A stretch of DNA of 64,000 nucleotides, taken from assembly GCF_965223285.1 (NCBI RefSeq), contig NZ_OZ244997.1, positions 1,116,001 through 1,180,000 of the forward strand. Direction: 5' to 3'. Below are positions 34,126-42,714 of this stretch, one piece after another. The first letter of the stretch is position 1. Each line of letters opens with the position of its first letter. The position numbers were made by a program, and so were the translations under genes. Under the pieces are notes generated by a model that was given only the letters and a program-made list of their open reading frames with translations, was not told the origin of the DNA and searched no databases. Source of the stretch: Leptofilum sp965223285. GTDB lineage: Bacteria > Chloroflexota > Anaerolineae > Promineifilales > Promineifilaceae.

Positions 34126-35485
34126 ATCTAACACAGACATTATTTCGGAGGCACTTATTTCTCCACAATTTTACGAAACGGCTAAGCCCAAAGAACGTGC
34201 TTTTTTGGTTGGGGCTGAATTGAAACACGGACGGCCGTTGCTGCCCGTTGAAGATAGCTTGTTGGAACTGGAACGGCTGGCGGACACGGCTGGGCTTTCT
34301 GTAATTGGTAAAACCATTCAGCGGTTCGAGCGGCCAGACAGTGCCACCTACATTGGTTCCGGTAAAGTTGAAGAAGTAAAGACAGTTATTGAGGAGCTGG
34401 AAGCGTCCGTGGTGCTTTTTGACGACGAGCTAACCCCGCGCCACCAGCGTGAGCTGGAGAAAGCGTTTGGCGAGGACGTGAAGGTGATCGACCGTACCGC
34501 GCTCATCCTGGACATTTTTGCCCAGCACGCCCAAACGCGCGAGGGGAAGCTGCAAGTGGAGCTGGCACAGCTAGAATACCGCGTGCCGCGCCTAACCCGC
34601 ATGTGGACCCATCTGGCGCGGCAGGCTGGTGGTCGCGTCGGCGGGCAAGGCGGCGGTGTGGGCTTGCGTGGCCCTGGTGAAACACAGCTAGAAACAGACC
34701 GCCGGGAAATTGGACGGCGCATCTCTTACATCAAAGGGCAGCTAGAAAATGTGCGGGCGCATCGGGAGCGGCATCGCGCCAAGCGACAGCAAACCGAGCT
34801 GCAAGTGGTGGCGATTGTGGGGTATACCAATGCGGGCAAATCGACTCTACTCAACAAGCTCAGCAATGCCGATGTGCTTTCGGCGGATATGCTGTTTGCC
34901 ACGCTAGACCCCACCACGCGCAAAGTAGATATGCCCGGTGGGCGTGAGCTGCTCTTTACCGATACGGTAGGCTTTATTCAAAAATTACCCACCAACATCG
35001 TAGCTGCCTTCCGCGCCACGCTGGAAGAAATCACCGAAGCGGATATGCTGCTGCACGTCATCGACGCCACCCATCCCAATGCCGCTGCCCAAATTGAAGC
35101 GGTGGAGGACACCCTGGCGGAGCTAGAGGTGGATCATTTGCCAACGGTGGCAGCCCTTAACAAGATTGATTTGTTGCCTGACGGCCAAAATCCGGCCCCG
35201 ACGTTTGATTTATCCTATCCGGTGGTGCCTGTTTCGGCCGTTTCTGGCGAAGGCATTCCGGAACTTTTGGTAGCGATTGATGCGGCGATGGTGCGATATT
35301 TGCAGCCGCTAACCGTCCTGCTGCCGTACCAGCGAGGGGATTTGCTCTCATTGATGTATGAACGGGGGCAGGTGGATGGCGAGGAGCACACGGGCGACGG
35401 TGTGATTGTTTATGGCCGGTTGCCGAAACGACTGGTACCCTATTTTGAACCCTATATGGGCGGACAACAAATAGCCGATGAATGA
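34121..35485 (+). CDS. hflX: GTPase HflX
   Basis: The protein (454 residues from ATG 34121) has the HflX N-terminal domain (ERAFLVGAEL, IGSGKVEEVK, FDDELTPRHQRELEKAFG), the glycine-rich GRVGGQGGGVGLRGPGETQ loop, and the GTPase motifs GYTNAGKST (234-242), DTVGF and NKIDL. HflX binds ribosomes and splits stalled or idle 70S particles. The open frame begins earlier at 34019, but those codons are repeat DNA. The chosen ATG lies in the last bases of that repeat. It overlaps the next small gene by eight bases. Confidence 0.93.
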   Translation: MTSNTDIISEALISPQFYETAKPKERAFLVGAELKHGRPLLPVEDSLLELERLADTAGLSVIGKTIQRFERPDSATYIGSGKVEEVKTVIEELEASVVLFDDELTPRHQRELEKAFGEDVKVIDRTALILDIFAQHAQTREGKLQVELAQLEYRVPRLTRMWTHLARQAGGRVGGQGGGVGLRGPGETQLETDRREIGRRISYIKGQLENVRAHRERHRAKRQQTELQVVAIVGYTNAGKSTLLNKLSNADVLSADMLFATLDPTTRKVDMPGGRELLFTDTVGFIQKLPTNIVAAFRATLEEITEADMLLHVIDATHPNAAAQIEAVEDTLAELEVDHLPTVAALNKIDLLPDGQNPAPTFDLSYPVVPVSAVSGEGIPELLVAIDAAMVRYLQPLTVLLPYQRGDLLSLMYERGQVDGEEHTGDGVIVYGRLPKRLVPYFEPYMGGQQIADE

Positions 35486-35678
35486 TTTTTTAGACAGAGT
35501 CAGCGAATTTCTTAGTAAATATCCCGGTTTGTTGCCGCTGATAGGCCTGGGGCTGATTATCCTCAATTTGATTTTGCAACTCTTCCCAGGAAGCTGGTTT
35601 GTAGATCGGCATATTTTGCTGCATTTGGGTTTAATTATTAGCTTGATCGGGCTGCTGTTGATACGGCCGTTGTCTTAG
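35478..35678 (+). CDS. Small two-segment membrane protein
   Basis: This 66-residue protein has a short amphipathic N-terminus (NDFLDRVSEFLSKYPG) and two hydrophobic helices separated by PGSWFVDRH. Its ATG overlaps the end of hflX by eight bases, indicating translational coupling. No family is recognised. An ACGGCCGT copy near its 3' end and a strong hairpin just after the stop support a real, terminated gene. Confidence 0.6.
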   Translation: MNDFLDRVSEFLSKYPGLLPLIGLGLIILNLILQLFPGSWFVDRHILLHLGLIISLIGLLLIRPLS

Positions 35679-35684
35679 TCCAAT

Positions 35685-35733
35685 AATCGGTTTTCAGTTT
35701 TCAGTACGAACTTCTGAAAACTGAAAACCGATT
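35685..35733 (+). terminator. Perfect 20-bp stem hairpin after hflX operon
   Basis: The arms are 35685-35704 and 35714-35733, perfectly complementary over 20 bases with a nine-base loop. Each arm contains the word TTTTCAG twice. A T-rich tail does not follow closely, but the position after a two-gene unit fits a terminator. It is one of several long intergenic hairpins in this window. Confidence 0.6.
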
Positions 35734-35773
35734 CCTGAACACCGTTCTTTTTCCACATATCAGGTTGCTGCCG

Positions 35774-36937
35774 ATGATTCCCATTGATACTGTTGCCCAA
35801 AACGGCCGTGTTCAAGCCGCCCTGGCTCAATTCCCAGAGCGAGTTGCTGAAATTGTCTCCCAGGCAATCGCTATCCAGCAAATTCCGGCCCCCACGTTTG
35901 CCGAGGCGGAACGGGCGGCGTACCTGGCACAGCGTTTTAGCAAACTGGGTTTACAAGATGTATCTCAGGATGAACTGCACAATGTGTACGGCCGTTTCCC
36001 GGGCAGCCAACCACACAGTCATACCCCCGTCATTATTTCTGCCCACAGCGACACTGTTTTTCCCGCAGATACTGATCTGACCATTCGTGAGGAGGGCAGC
36101 GTAACGCATGGCCCCGGCATCGGCGACAACTCGACTGGTGTGGCGGGATTAATTGGCTTGGTTGAATCGTTAAAGCTGCATGGGATACGGCCGTTAGCCA
36201 ACATCTGGCTGGTGGCCAACGTGGGCGAAGAGGGGCTGGGCGATTTACGTGGTATGCGAGCCGTTGTTGAGCGTTTTGGTGGCAACGCAATTTATTTGGT
36301 GGTAGAAGGTGGCTTGTTTGGTCAAATTTCTCATCAGGCAATTGGCGTGCGCCGCTATGAAATTACCTTTCGCACTGCTGGTGGACATTCTTGGGGCAAT
36401 TTTGGCCAGCGCAGTGCTATTCATGAACTCGGCAAATTTATTGCCGCCATAGACAAGCTCAAGGTGCCAACCAGCCCCAAAACCACCTACAACGTGGGCG
36501 TCATTGAAGGCGGTACTTCCATTAACAGCATTGCTCAATCAGCTAAATTGCTGCTGGATTTGCGCTCTGAAGCGCCAGAACGTCTTGCTATTTTGGTGGC
36601 AGAGGTAGAGAAGCTGGTGGCACATTGGCAAGCACAGCCAGAGTTACAGGTGGAAATGATTCAGATTGGCAATCGTCCGGCAGGGCAGTTGCCACGCAAT
36701 GCGCCGCTGGTGCGGCAAGCAGTGGCTGCGCTGCGGCAGGTCGGCTGTGACAAAATTAGCTTCATTGCCAGCAGCACCGATGCCAATGTGCCGCTTAGTT
36801 TAGGCTATACGGCCGTGTGCATTGGCCTCACAGAATCTGGCAACGCCCATCGGCTGGATGAATATATGGACAGCACCCACCTACCAGCGGGGATGGGCCA
36901 ACTGCTGCTGCTGGCTCTGTCGGCGGCGGGCATTTAA
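35774..36937 (+). CDS. M20-family zinc peptidase
   Basis: The 387-residue protein shows the M20 metal ligands and catalytic residues: SAHSDTVFP, GPGIGDNSTGVAGL, VANVGEEGLGDLRG (catalytic Glu-Glu) and the dimerisation-domain histidine in AGGHSWGNFG. These enzymes cleave small peptides or acylated amino acids using one or two zinc ions. The peptide substrate cannot be named; the dipeptidase/tripeptidase branch is plausible. No signal peptide, so cytoplasmic. The ATG at 35774 is preferred over the TTG three codons upstream; neither has a clear ribosome binding site. Confidence 0.88.
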   Translation: MIPIDTVAQNGRVQAALAQFPERVAEIVSQAIAIQQIPAPTFAEAERAAYLAQRFSKLGLQDVSQDELHNVYGRFPGSQPHSHTPVIISAHSDTVFPADTDLTIREEGSVTHGPGIGDNSTGVAGLIGLVESLKLHGIRPLANIWLVANVGEEGLGDLRGMRAVVERFGGNAIYLVVEGGLFGQISHQAIGVRRYEITFRTAGGHSWGNFGQRSAIHELGKFIAAIDKLKVPTSPKTTYNVGVIEGGTSINSIAQSAKLLLDLRSEAPERLAILVAEVEKLVAHWQAQPELQVEMIQIGNRPAGQLPRNAPLVRQAVAALRQVGCDKISFIASSTDANVPLSLGYTAVCIGLTESGNAHRLDEYMDSTHLPAGMGQLLLLALSAAGI

Positions 36938-36985
36938 ATCTAAACAAACCACTATTTTTACTGAATGACGATACGGGAGTAATTG

Positions 36986-38134
36986 ATGAACTTTGAACTG
37001 AATGAGGAACAGCGCGAGTTTCAGCACATTGTGCATGATTTTGTCGCCAAAGAGCTAAAACCGATGGCGCGAGAAACGGATGCGTCTGGTGAATTTAACT
37101 GGACGGCCGTAAGAAAGATGGGGCCAATGGGGCTGCTGGGTCTGGAAGTGCCGGAAGCCTATGGCGGTGCGGCCGTGGATGCCGTCAGTGCTGCCATCGC
37201 TATTGAAGAGCTGGGCTGGGGCTGTGGCTCTACCGCTTTAGCAGTGTCTGCCCACAACGGGCTGGCTTTAGGGCCGATTGTAAAGTACGGCAACGACGCT
37301 CAAAAAGCACATTGGCTGCCACCGCTAGCCACCGGTGAGGGCAAACTGGGCTGTCTCTCGCTCACGGAGCCGGGGGCAGGGTCTGATTTACAGGGTGGGG
37401 TGCAAACAACGGCCGTAAAAGAAGGTGACACCTGGATCATCGACGGGGCCAAAATGTGGATGACCAATGCCTCCATTTCTGATGTGATGGTACTGCTTTG
37501 CCGCACCGACCGGGCTGGCGGCAGCCGTTCACTCAGCCACATCATCGTACCTACAGATACGCCCGGCATTACCATTGGTCCCGCCGAAAAGAAGATGGGG
37601 CTGAAAGGGTCGCCTACACACGCCGTTACTTTTGAAGAAGTGCGGGTGCCGCTAGAAAATTTACTGGGCGAAGAAGGGCGCGGTTTGCAGCAAACCTTGG
37701 CCACACTAGACAGTGGGCGCGTGGGCATTGGGGCTTTGGCAGTGGGTTTGGGGCAGGCGGCGTATGAAACGGCCGTGCAATATGCCCATGAACGCGAAAC
37801 CTTTGGCAAGCCGATTGCGCATCATCAGGCCGTGCAGTGGATGCTGGCCGATGCCGCTACCGAGCTACAAGCTGCCCGCCTGATGGTTTACTGGGCCGCT
37901 GCATTGAAAGGCGCAGGCAAAAAGTACACCAAAGAAGCGGCAATGGCCAAGCTGTTTGCCACCGAGGTTAGCGAGCGCGTCTGCCGCAACGCCATCCAAA
38001 TTCACGGCGGTTACGGCTACAGCAGCGAGTTTGAGGTGGAACGTATCTACCGCGACACGCGGCTTATGACCATTGGAGAGGGAACGAGCGAAATTCAACG
38101 TCTGGTGATCGCTCGCCACATTTTGAATTTATAA
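36986..38134 (+). CDS. Acyl-CoA dehydrogenase
   Basis: The 382-residue protein is typical of short/medium-chain acyl-CoA dehydrogenases. It has the N-terminal helical domain, the FAD-contact LSLTEPGAGSDLQGG and WIIDGAKMWMTNA strand, and the C-terminal QIHGGYGYSSEFEVERIYRD and GEGTSEIQRLVIAR, where the glutamate of GEGT is the expected catalytic base. It oxidises an acyl-CoA to the enoyl-CoA and passes electrons to ETF. No other beta-oxidation gene is adjacent. Two inverted repeats and a bidirectional terminator follow. Confidence 0.93.
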   Translation: MNFELNEEQREFQHIVHDFVAKELKPMARETDASGEFNWTAVRKMGPMGLLGLEVPEAYGGAAVDAVSAAIAIEELGWGCGSTALAVSAHNGLALGPIVKYGNDAQKAHWLPPLATGEGKLGCLSLTEPGAGSDLQGGVQTTAVKEGDTWIIDGAKMWMTNASISDVMVLLCRTDRAGGSRSLSHIIVPTDTPGITIGPAEKKMGLKGSPTHAVTFEEVRVPLENLLGEEGRGLQQTLATLDSGRVGIGALAVGLGQAAYETAVQYAHERETFGKPIAHHQAVQWMLADAATELQAARLMVYWAAALKGAGKKYTKEAAMAKLFATEVSERVCRNAIQIHGGYGYSSEFEVERIYRDTRLMTIGEGTSEIQRLVIARHILNL

Positions 38135-38159
38135 TCATAGGACTTACGCAATGAAGAGT

Positions 38160-38246
38160 ACAAAAGTCTTGTTCTCTCTGGAATTTACATCATTAGACCC
38201 AAGACTTTTGTAGATTGAGAGGTTCAACTTTTGACAAAAGTTGAAC
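38160..38246 (+). repeat. Two adjacent inverted repeats after the acyl-CoA dehydrogenase gene
   Basis: ACAAAAGTCTTG (38160-38171) pairs with CAAGACTTTTGT (38200-38211), and immediately after, GTTCAACTTTTG (38222-38233) pairs with its complement ending at 38246. The words CTTTTG and CAAAAG are shared by both hairpins. They may be a terminator pair or a decayed small repeat element. Confidence 0.5.
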
Positions 38247-38266
38247 TTCTGTTACCCCGCAAAGTA

Positions 38267-38304
38267 AAAACGCGCCGCCTGACAATTGCCAGGTGGCGCG
38301 TTTT
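38267..38304. terminator. Bidirectional terminator between convergent genes
   Basis: AAAACGCGCCGCCTG (38267-38281) pairs with CAGGTGGCGCGTTTT (38290-38304) with one mismatch and an eight-base loop. The arms end in A-runs and T-runs, so the structure can act as an intrinsic terminator on both strands, for the acyl-CoA dehydrogenase gene on the left and the cadherin-repeat gene on the right. Confidence 0.8.
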
Positions 38305-38324
38305 GTTTGAAAGTTGTGGGCGAG

Positions 38325-40334
38325 TTAGTTCAAATCGACGCGCAAGTTGTATGGTGTGTTGGTAACTGGTGCGCTAAATACGCGAATAAAATACGTGCCA
38401 GCTCCCAAATTATTCAGGTTGATTATTTTAGTGCTTGAGGCTGAACCATTGTTTTGCAAAAGAGATAAACTGCTACAGGTTCCGCCATAAACGATGAGTT
38501 GGCCCGAGACCGGTTCAAAACCTGATAGCGTGATTGAGACATTTTGCTGACTGGTAATGGTAAAGCTATACCAATCTTCCTGGTCATCGGACGTGAACTC
38601 GTAGGTGGTGTTAGTGCCAATGCCATATGCCTGGCTGCAATTGTTATTTGGCTCAATGGGCGGGTAATTGTTTAGCACCATTGGCAAATAAATGTAGGTA
38701 ATGGGCAAAGCAGTCACGTTAACCGTGATAGTTGCCGTGTCAGGTAGATTGCCACTGTCCAGCACCTGAACAGTTAGATTGTAAATAGGCATGGTATCTG
38801 CGTTTAATTTGGTACTGTCATTGACGGTGATTTGACCGGAGGAAGGATTTATGGTGAAGACAGAACCAACATTTCCGCTTCCCGTAATGGAATACGTTAG
38901 ACTATCACCGGCATCGGGATCAGAAGCTGAGACGGTACCCACAACCGCACCATTTGAACTGCCTTCTGAGATGAAGAAAGTGGCATCGTTAACCGTTGGG
39001 GTTTCATTTCTATCGGTTAAATTAATGGTAATTGGGGCGGTGTTGGTTTGTGCTGGTAACGTTGGTGTGCCATTATCCGTCACGCGAACAGTCAGGTTGA
39101 AAGTTGGGGTAGCCTCGAAATTGAGTGGCGTGCTGTTGTTCACCGTGATTTCACCACTGGTTGAATTTATGGCAAAGGCGGAACTGCTGTTGCCGCTAAT
39201 AATTTCATAAGTAACCGGTCCCTCTGGATCGTCTGCAGAAACTGTGCCTACAGCTGTTCCAACTGAACTGTTCTCCTGAATTGAAAATATTGCTTCATTC
39301 ACTGTTGGTACTTCATTCACATCGGTCAGATCAATGACAATTTCAGCACTATCTGTGTTCATGCCGCTATCTTCTACCTCCACAGTTAGCGTGAATGTTG
39401 GCGTCGTTTCAAAGTCTAGTAATGAGGTATCTAAGACTGTAATTTCGCCATCAGAGGCACCAATTTCAAATGCTGTTGAAGGATCGCTAGCGGTGATGGT
39501 GTAATTAAAGGTTTCGCTGGCATCAGGATCGCTCGCCGCTAGCGTGCCGACTGACGTGCCATTGCTTGAGTTTTCTGGCAATGAAAAGCTGTCGTCATTG
39601 AGGGTAGGCGGCTCGTTTATGTTTAGCACGTTGATAGTGATTTCGGCCGTATCCGTCAATAAGCCGCTATCTTCTACTTCAACGGTTAAGGTGAAGATGG
39701 GCGTGGTTTCAAAATCCAACAGGGCTGAATCGGAAACCGTGATTTCGCCACTGCTGCTGCCAATGGCAAAGGCAGGAGACGGTTCACTGGACAGAATGGA
39801 GTAGGTAAAATTGTCTTCGGTATTGGCATCCGACGCCATGACGATTCCTACAGAAGTGCCAAAGGGTTCGTTTTCCGCAATGGAGAAGAGACTATCATTG
39901 ATAGTTGGTGGTTGGTTTATAGTAATTGCGAAGGTGTTGGTAATTTCATCGACGCCAGTTGTAACCGTAAATTCAAAGGTGTCGTCTATTTCTGCACCTA
40001 AGCTGGTGTGATTATAGACTAGAAAATTCTGATCAATGTCAGACTGAAGAAATTGGCTAATGGGCATCAGTGTGGTTATACCGCCAGTGTCACTCAAGAC
40101 CAGGTTTCCATTGAGTGGCGTGATAGACAAGGTATAGGTTACTGTGGCATTCTCGTCAACGTCATCTTCCGAAAGGAGCATACTGCTTGTAATGTTTTCG
40201 CTCTCTCCAGTATTTAATCTGAGTCCATTGTTATTAACAATTATTGTTGCAGCAAGAACTGAACCCAGCCAAAAAATGATCGTACTCACGCTGAGTAGTA
40301 TTGCAAAAAGAATAGGGACACGTTTTCTCCGCAT
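38325..40334 (-). CDS. Secreted cadherin-repeat protein with C-terminal PPC-like domain
   Basis: The 669-residue protein has a signal peptide (to about residue 29) and an N-terminal cadherin-like/DUF4347-type region (SSMLLSEDDVDENATVTYTL). About four cadherin repeats of roughly 100 residues follow, each with a NEPPTLNDDSFSLPENSSNG-like start and DPDA calcium-binding motifs. The end is ITYIYLPMVLNNYPP followed by a PPC-like domain (EPNNNCSQAYGI, DWYSF). It should be exported and calcium-bound, acting in adhesion or as a surface ligand. The gene lacks ACGGCCGT, so it may have been acquired. It is 62 bases downstream of pseudokinase 1. Confidence 0.85.
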   Translation of the reverse strand: MRRKRVPILFAILLSVSTIIFWLGSVLAATIIVNNNGLRLNTGESENITSSMLLSEDDVDENATVTYTLSITPLNGNLVLSDTGGITTLMPISQFLQSDIDQNFLVYNHTSLGAEIDDTFEFTVTTGVDEITNTFAITINQPPTINDSLFSIAENEPFGTSVGIVMASDANTEDNFTYSILSSEPSPAFAIGSSSGEITVSDSALLDFETTPIFTLTVEVEDSGLLTDTAEITINVLNINEPPTLNDDSFSLPENSSNGTSVGTLAASDPDASETFNYTITASDPSTAFEIGASDGEITVLDTSLLDFETTPTFTLTVEVEDSGMNTDSAEIVIDLTDVNEVPTVNEAIFSIQENSSVGTAVGTVSADDPEGPVTYEIISGNSSSAFAINSTSGEITVNNSTPLNFEATPTFNLTVRVTDNGTPTLPAQTNTAPITINLTDRNETPTVNDATFFISEGSSNGAVVGTVSASDPDAGDSLTYSITGSGNVGSVFTINPSSGQITVNDSTKLNADTMPIYNLTVQVLDSGNLPDTATITVNVTALPITYIYLPMVLNNYPPIEPNNNCSQAYGIGTNTTYEFTSDDQEDWYSFTITSQQNVSITLSGFEPVSGQLIVYGGTCSSLSLLQNNGSASSTKIINLNNLGAGTYFIRVFSAPVTNTPYNLRVDLN

Positions 40335-40396
40335 ACCGATACTCTATCGATACTTCTTGTTATTTATTGCACGCAATGAAATAACCTAGACCCCGT

Positions 40397-42328
40397 TTAG
40401 CCTCCTGGTGGTGGGGGTGGGGTGAATGTTGGTGGTGGTGATGTTGGTTGTGGGTTGCTGCCGCCGCCGGGGTTGGGTGTGGGTGTAAAGGTTGGCGTTG
40501 GCGTATTAGATGGCGTTGGTGTCGGCGTGTTGGTAGGTCGTGGCGGAATGGTGCCAGCGATGGGAACGTTGTCGCCCGTCGAGCCTTCAATAAACCGGCT
40601 GGCAAGGGCATATAACCAACCTGAACTGCCATCATCCAATACCACATTATACCATTCGGCTTCTGGGCTGTCTTGACCAATTACCCCCACAACTTCCCCT
40701 TCATACAAGAAGCGCAGGATGGGGTAAACGGTGCCAGGCCCTTGCCGTAAGCTGGCCGAACTCACAAAAATAACCAGTTGGGGGATGGGTGTTGGAGAGG
40801 GTGTGAAGGTTGGTGTGGCAGTTTCAGTTGGCGTTGGCGTGAAGGTGGCCGTGATGGGGGCTGGTTTAATGGCGATAAGCCGATTGCTGCTGGCGGCGAT
40901 TTCCCTATTGGTGGCTAAATCTTCTAAAACAATGTGCCATTCTGACATGGCATTGCTGCCGCTGCCAGGTAATAGGGTTTGTAAGCTGTAGTTGCCATCT
41001 TCGGTTGGGGTACTAACGCTGCCTAACAAGGAACGGCCGTTATCAGTAACCAGGTAGACAGCAAATCTTTGATTTTCGGCCAGCGTATCTGACCAACTCC
41101 AGCGGAAATTGGCTGTGTCGCCAGCCAGGAACTCAGTGGCCTCTGCCGGTGACAATAAATTGATAAGACCGATGGTTTCACTGCGGTCTGTAGGGTCAAT
41201 GGCAACGGCCGTATCAGCTGGATTAGCTACTGCTGCAATAGTTGCCGGTATGGAGGGCGTGGGTGTGGCCGTGCTAGTACTGTCAATGCCCACTGCCACT
41301 GGCTGGGCCGATGGGGTGGCATCTGTTTCCCCACGAGAAGAAACCAAGATGGCTACAATGCCCAAAATCACTAAAATGCCCACAAGCGGCAGCAAAAGAA
41401 CCGCACGGGAGCGGCGTGGCAGTGCAACCACGACTTCTGTTTCGCCACGTGTTTGCACCAGCATGCGCTCGTTTTGCAGAGCATTATCTACCGCTTCCAA
41501 AAACTCTTTGATAGTTGCGTAACGACCCCACGGCTGTTTTCGTATGCTTCTGTCAACAAGATCATACGTTTGTCTGGCTAAATCAGGTCGTTTTTCTTCT
41601 AGGGCCGTGTTTTGCGGCCGAATTGCTTGCGAAAAAGTTTGCCAAACCGAGCCGGGTTCCTGAGGAAGCTCACCGGTTAAAATTTCATGCAAGATGGTGC
41701 CCAGGGCATATATTTGGCTGCGGCTGTCGAGGGGTTTGCCTTGCTGGCGTTCCGGGGCCGTGTAAGGTGTGTTGGTATTGACCTTTGCGTTTACGGCCGT
41801 ACCGTTTTCTATGGCTGGGATTCCTAAATCTACCAGCACAATCGTACCATCTGCTTTCAGCCGGATGTTGTCCGGAGAGAGATGATAGTGAAACAAATCC
41901 AAACGCTCTGCCAGTTCCAGTGCTTCTGCCAGTTGGCGTACAATTTGAAGAGCGTAAATACTGTTGGCGGGTGAGTTTTGTTCAGAGAGCTGGTTTAACC
42001 GATCGCGAAGCGAGATGCCTTCAACAAGGTCCCGTGAAACGTAGGGTCGGTTATTTGGCGTTGTTCCAATTTGGTAAACTTCGGCAATATTAGGGTGCTT
42101 TATTTGAGAGACCTTGTTCATTTTTTCGATGAACTGGTCTACATACTGCTTTTTATTGTTATAAATTGGCAGGAGAATTTCAACCGCGACAGGGCAGTGT
42201 TCATCAACATCAAATGCCCGATAAAGATCGGTAACGGCCGTCTGCGTGATGTGGGCTTCTAACCTATATTGATCGAGTAACTGATCAAACAGGTTGGACG
42301 GCTTAGCCTGGTCTTTCTGGGTTTCCAT
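40397..42328 (-). CDS. Transmembrane pseudokinase with extracellular Ig-like and SH3b domains
   Basis: The 643-residue protein has a Ser/Thr-kinase fold at about 20-285, one membrane segment (309-329) and an extracellular half. The half contains an Ig-like domain (about 388-487), a Thr/Pro linker, an SH3b domain (about 519-580; SASLRQGPGTVYPILRF) and a Pro/Thr tail. In the kinase fold the ATP-binding lysine is glutamate (VAVEIL, E50), and the catalytic HRD is HYH (147-149), with DLG and APE retained. It is therefore predicted to be catalytically dead and to work as a scaffold or ligand-gated switch. SH3b domains usually bind cell-wall peptides. Confidence 0.88.
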   Translation of the reverse strand: METQKDQAKPSNLFDQLLDQYRLEAHITQTAVTDLYRAFDVDEHCPVAVEILLPIYNNKKQYVDQFIEKMNKVSQIKHPNIAEVYQIGTTPNNRPYVSRDLVEGISLRDRLNQLSEQNSPANSIYALQIVRQLAEALELAERLDLFHYHLSPDNIRLKADGTIVLVDLGIPAIENGTAVNAKVNTNTPYTAPERQQGKPLDSRSQIYALGTILHEILTGELPQEPGSVWQTFSQAIRPQNTALEEKRPDLARQTYDLVDRSIRKQPWGRYATIKEFLEAVDNALQNERMLVQTRGETEVVVALPRRSRAVLLLPLVGILVILGIVAILVSSRGETDATPSAQPVAVGIDSTSTATPTPSIPATIAAVANPADTAVAIDPTDRSETIGLINLLSPAEATEFLAGDTANFRWSWSDTLAENQRFAVYLVTDNGRSLLGSVSTPTEDGNYSLQTLLPGSGSNAMSEWHIVLEDLATNREIAASSNRLIAIKPAPITATFTPTPTETATPTFTPSPTPIPQLVIFVSSASLRQGPGTVYPILRFLYEGEVVGVIGQDSPEAEWYNVVLDDGSSGWLYALASRFIEGSTGDNVPIAGTIPPRPTNTPTPTPSNTPTPTFTPTPNPGGGSNPQPTSPPPTFTPPPPPGG

Positions 42329-42714
42329 CCGTTCCTAATAATCAATTTGCACACTTTATGCAAACAAAGCCTCGCCATTATACCCAAGAATGAAACAAGC
42401 TAAAACGATTGGATACATGAAGCATACCAAACGAGATAGATGAAGTTGCGCTGTTGCTCGTTATTGTTCGGCAAGGCCAATTTATTCGGGCGTGGGTTTA
42501 CCCTCTTAACACTCTTCCAAATAATGCTGCCTCTTTTCAGAGACGTTGCTCCCACTGTAAACATAAGTACACTTACTGGCCTTATCATAATGAGCAAAAG
42601 TTTCGATCATTCTTACGAAACGCCTTTCCGAATTTCCAACAGCTTACTCATATGTGTGTCAAATAAGGGGTGTAAATTGCCCCCCATATTTCTGTTTGCA
42701 GCCCAGAGTGGTGT
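42329..42714. other. Intergenic region with a -10 element and an orphan frame
   Basis: On the minus strand GGGTATAATGG (TATAAT at plus 42377-42382) is a likely -10 box for pseudokinase 1, about 50 bases before its start. On the plus strand an open frame of 70 codons (42454-42666) contains a zinc-ribbon-like CSHCKHKYTYWPYHNEQ, reminiscent of a transposase N-terminus, but it has no partner domain or ribosome binding site and may be a remnant. Nothing else was seen. Confidence 0.35.
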
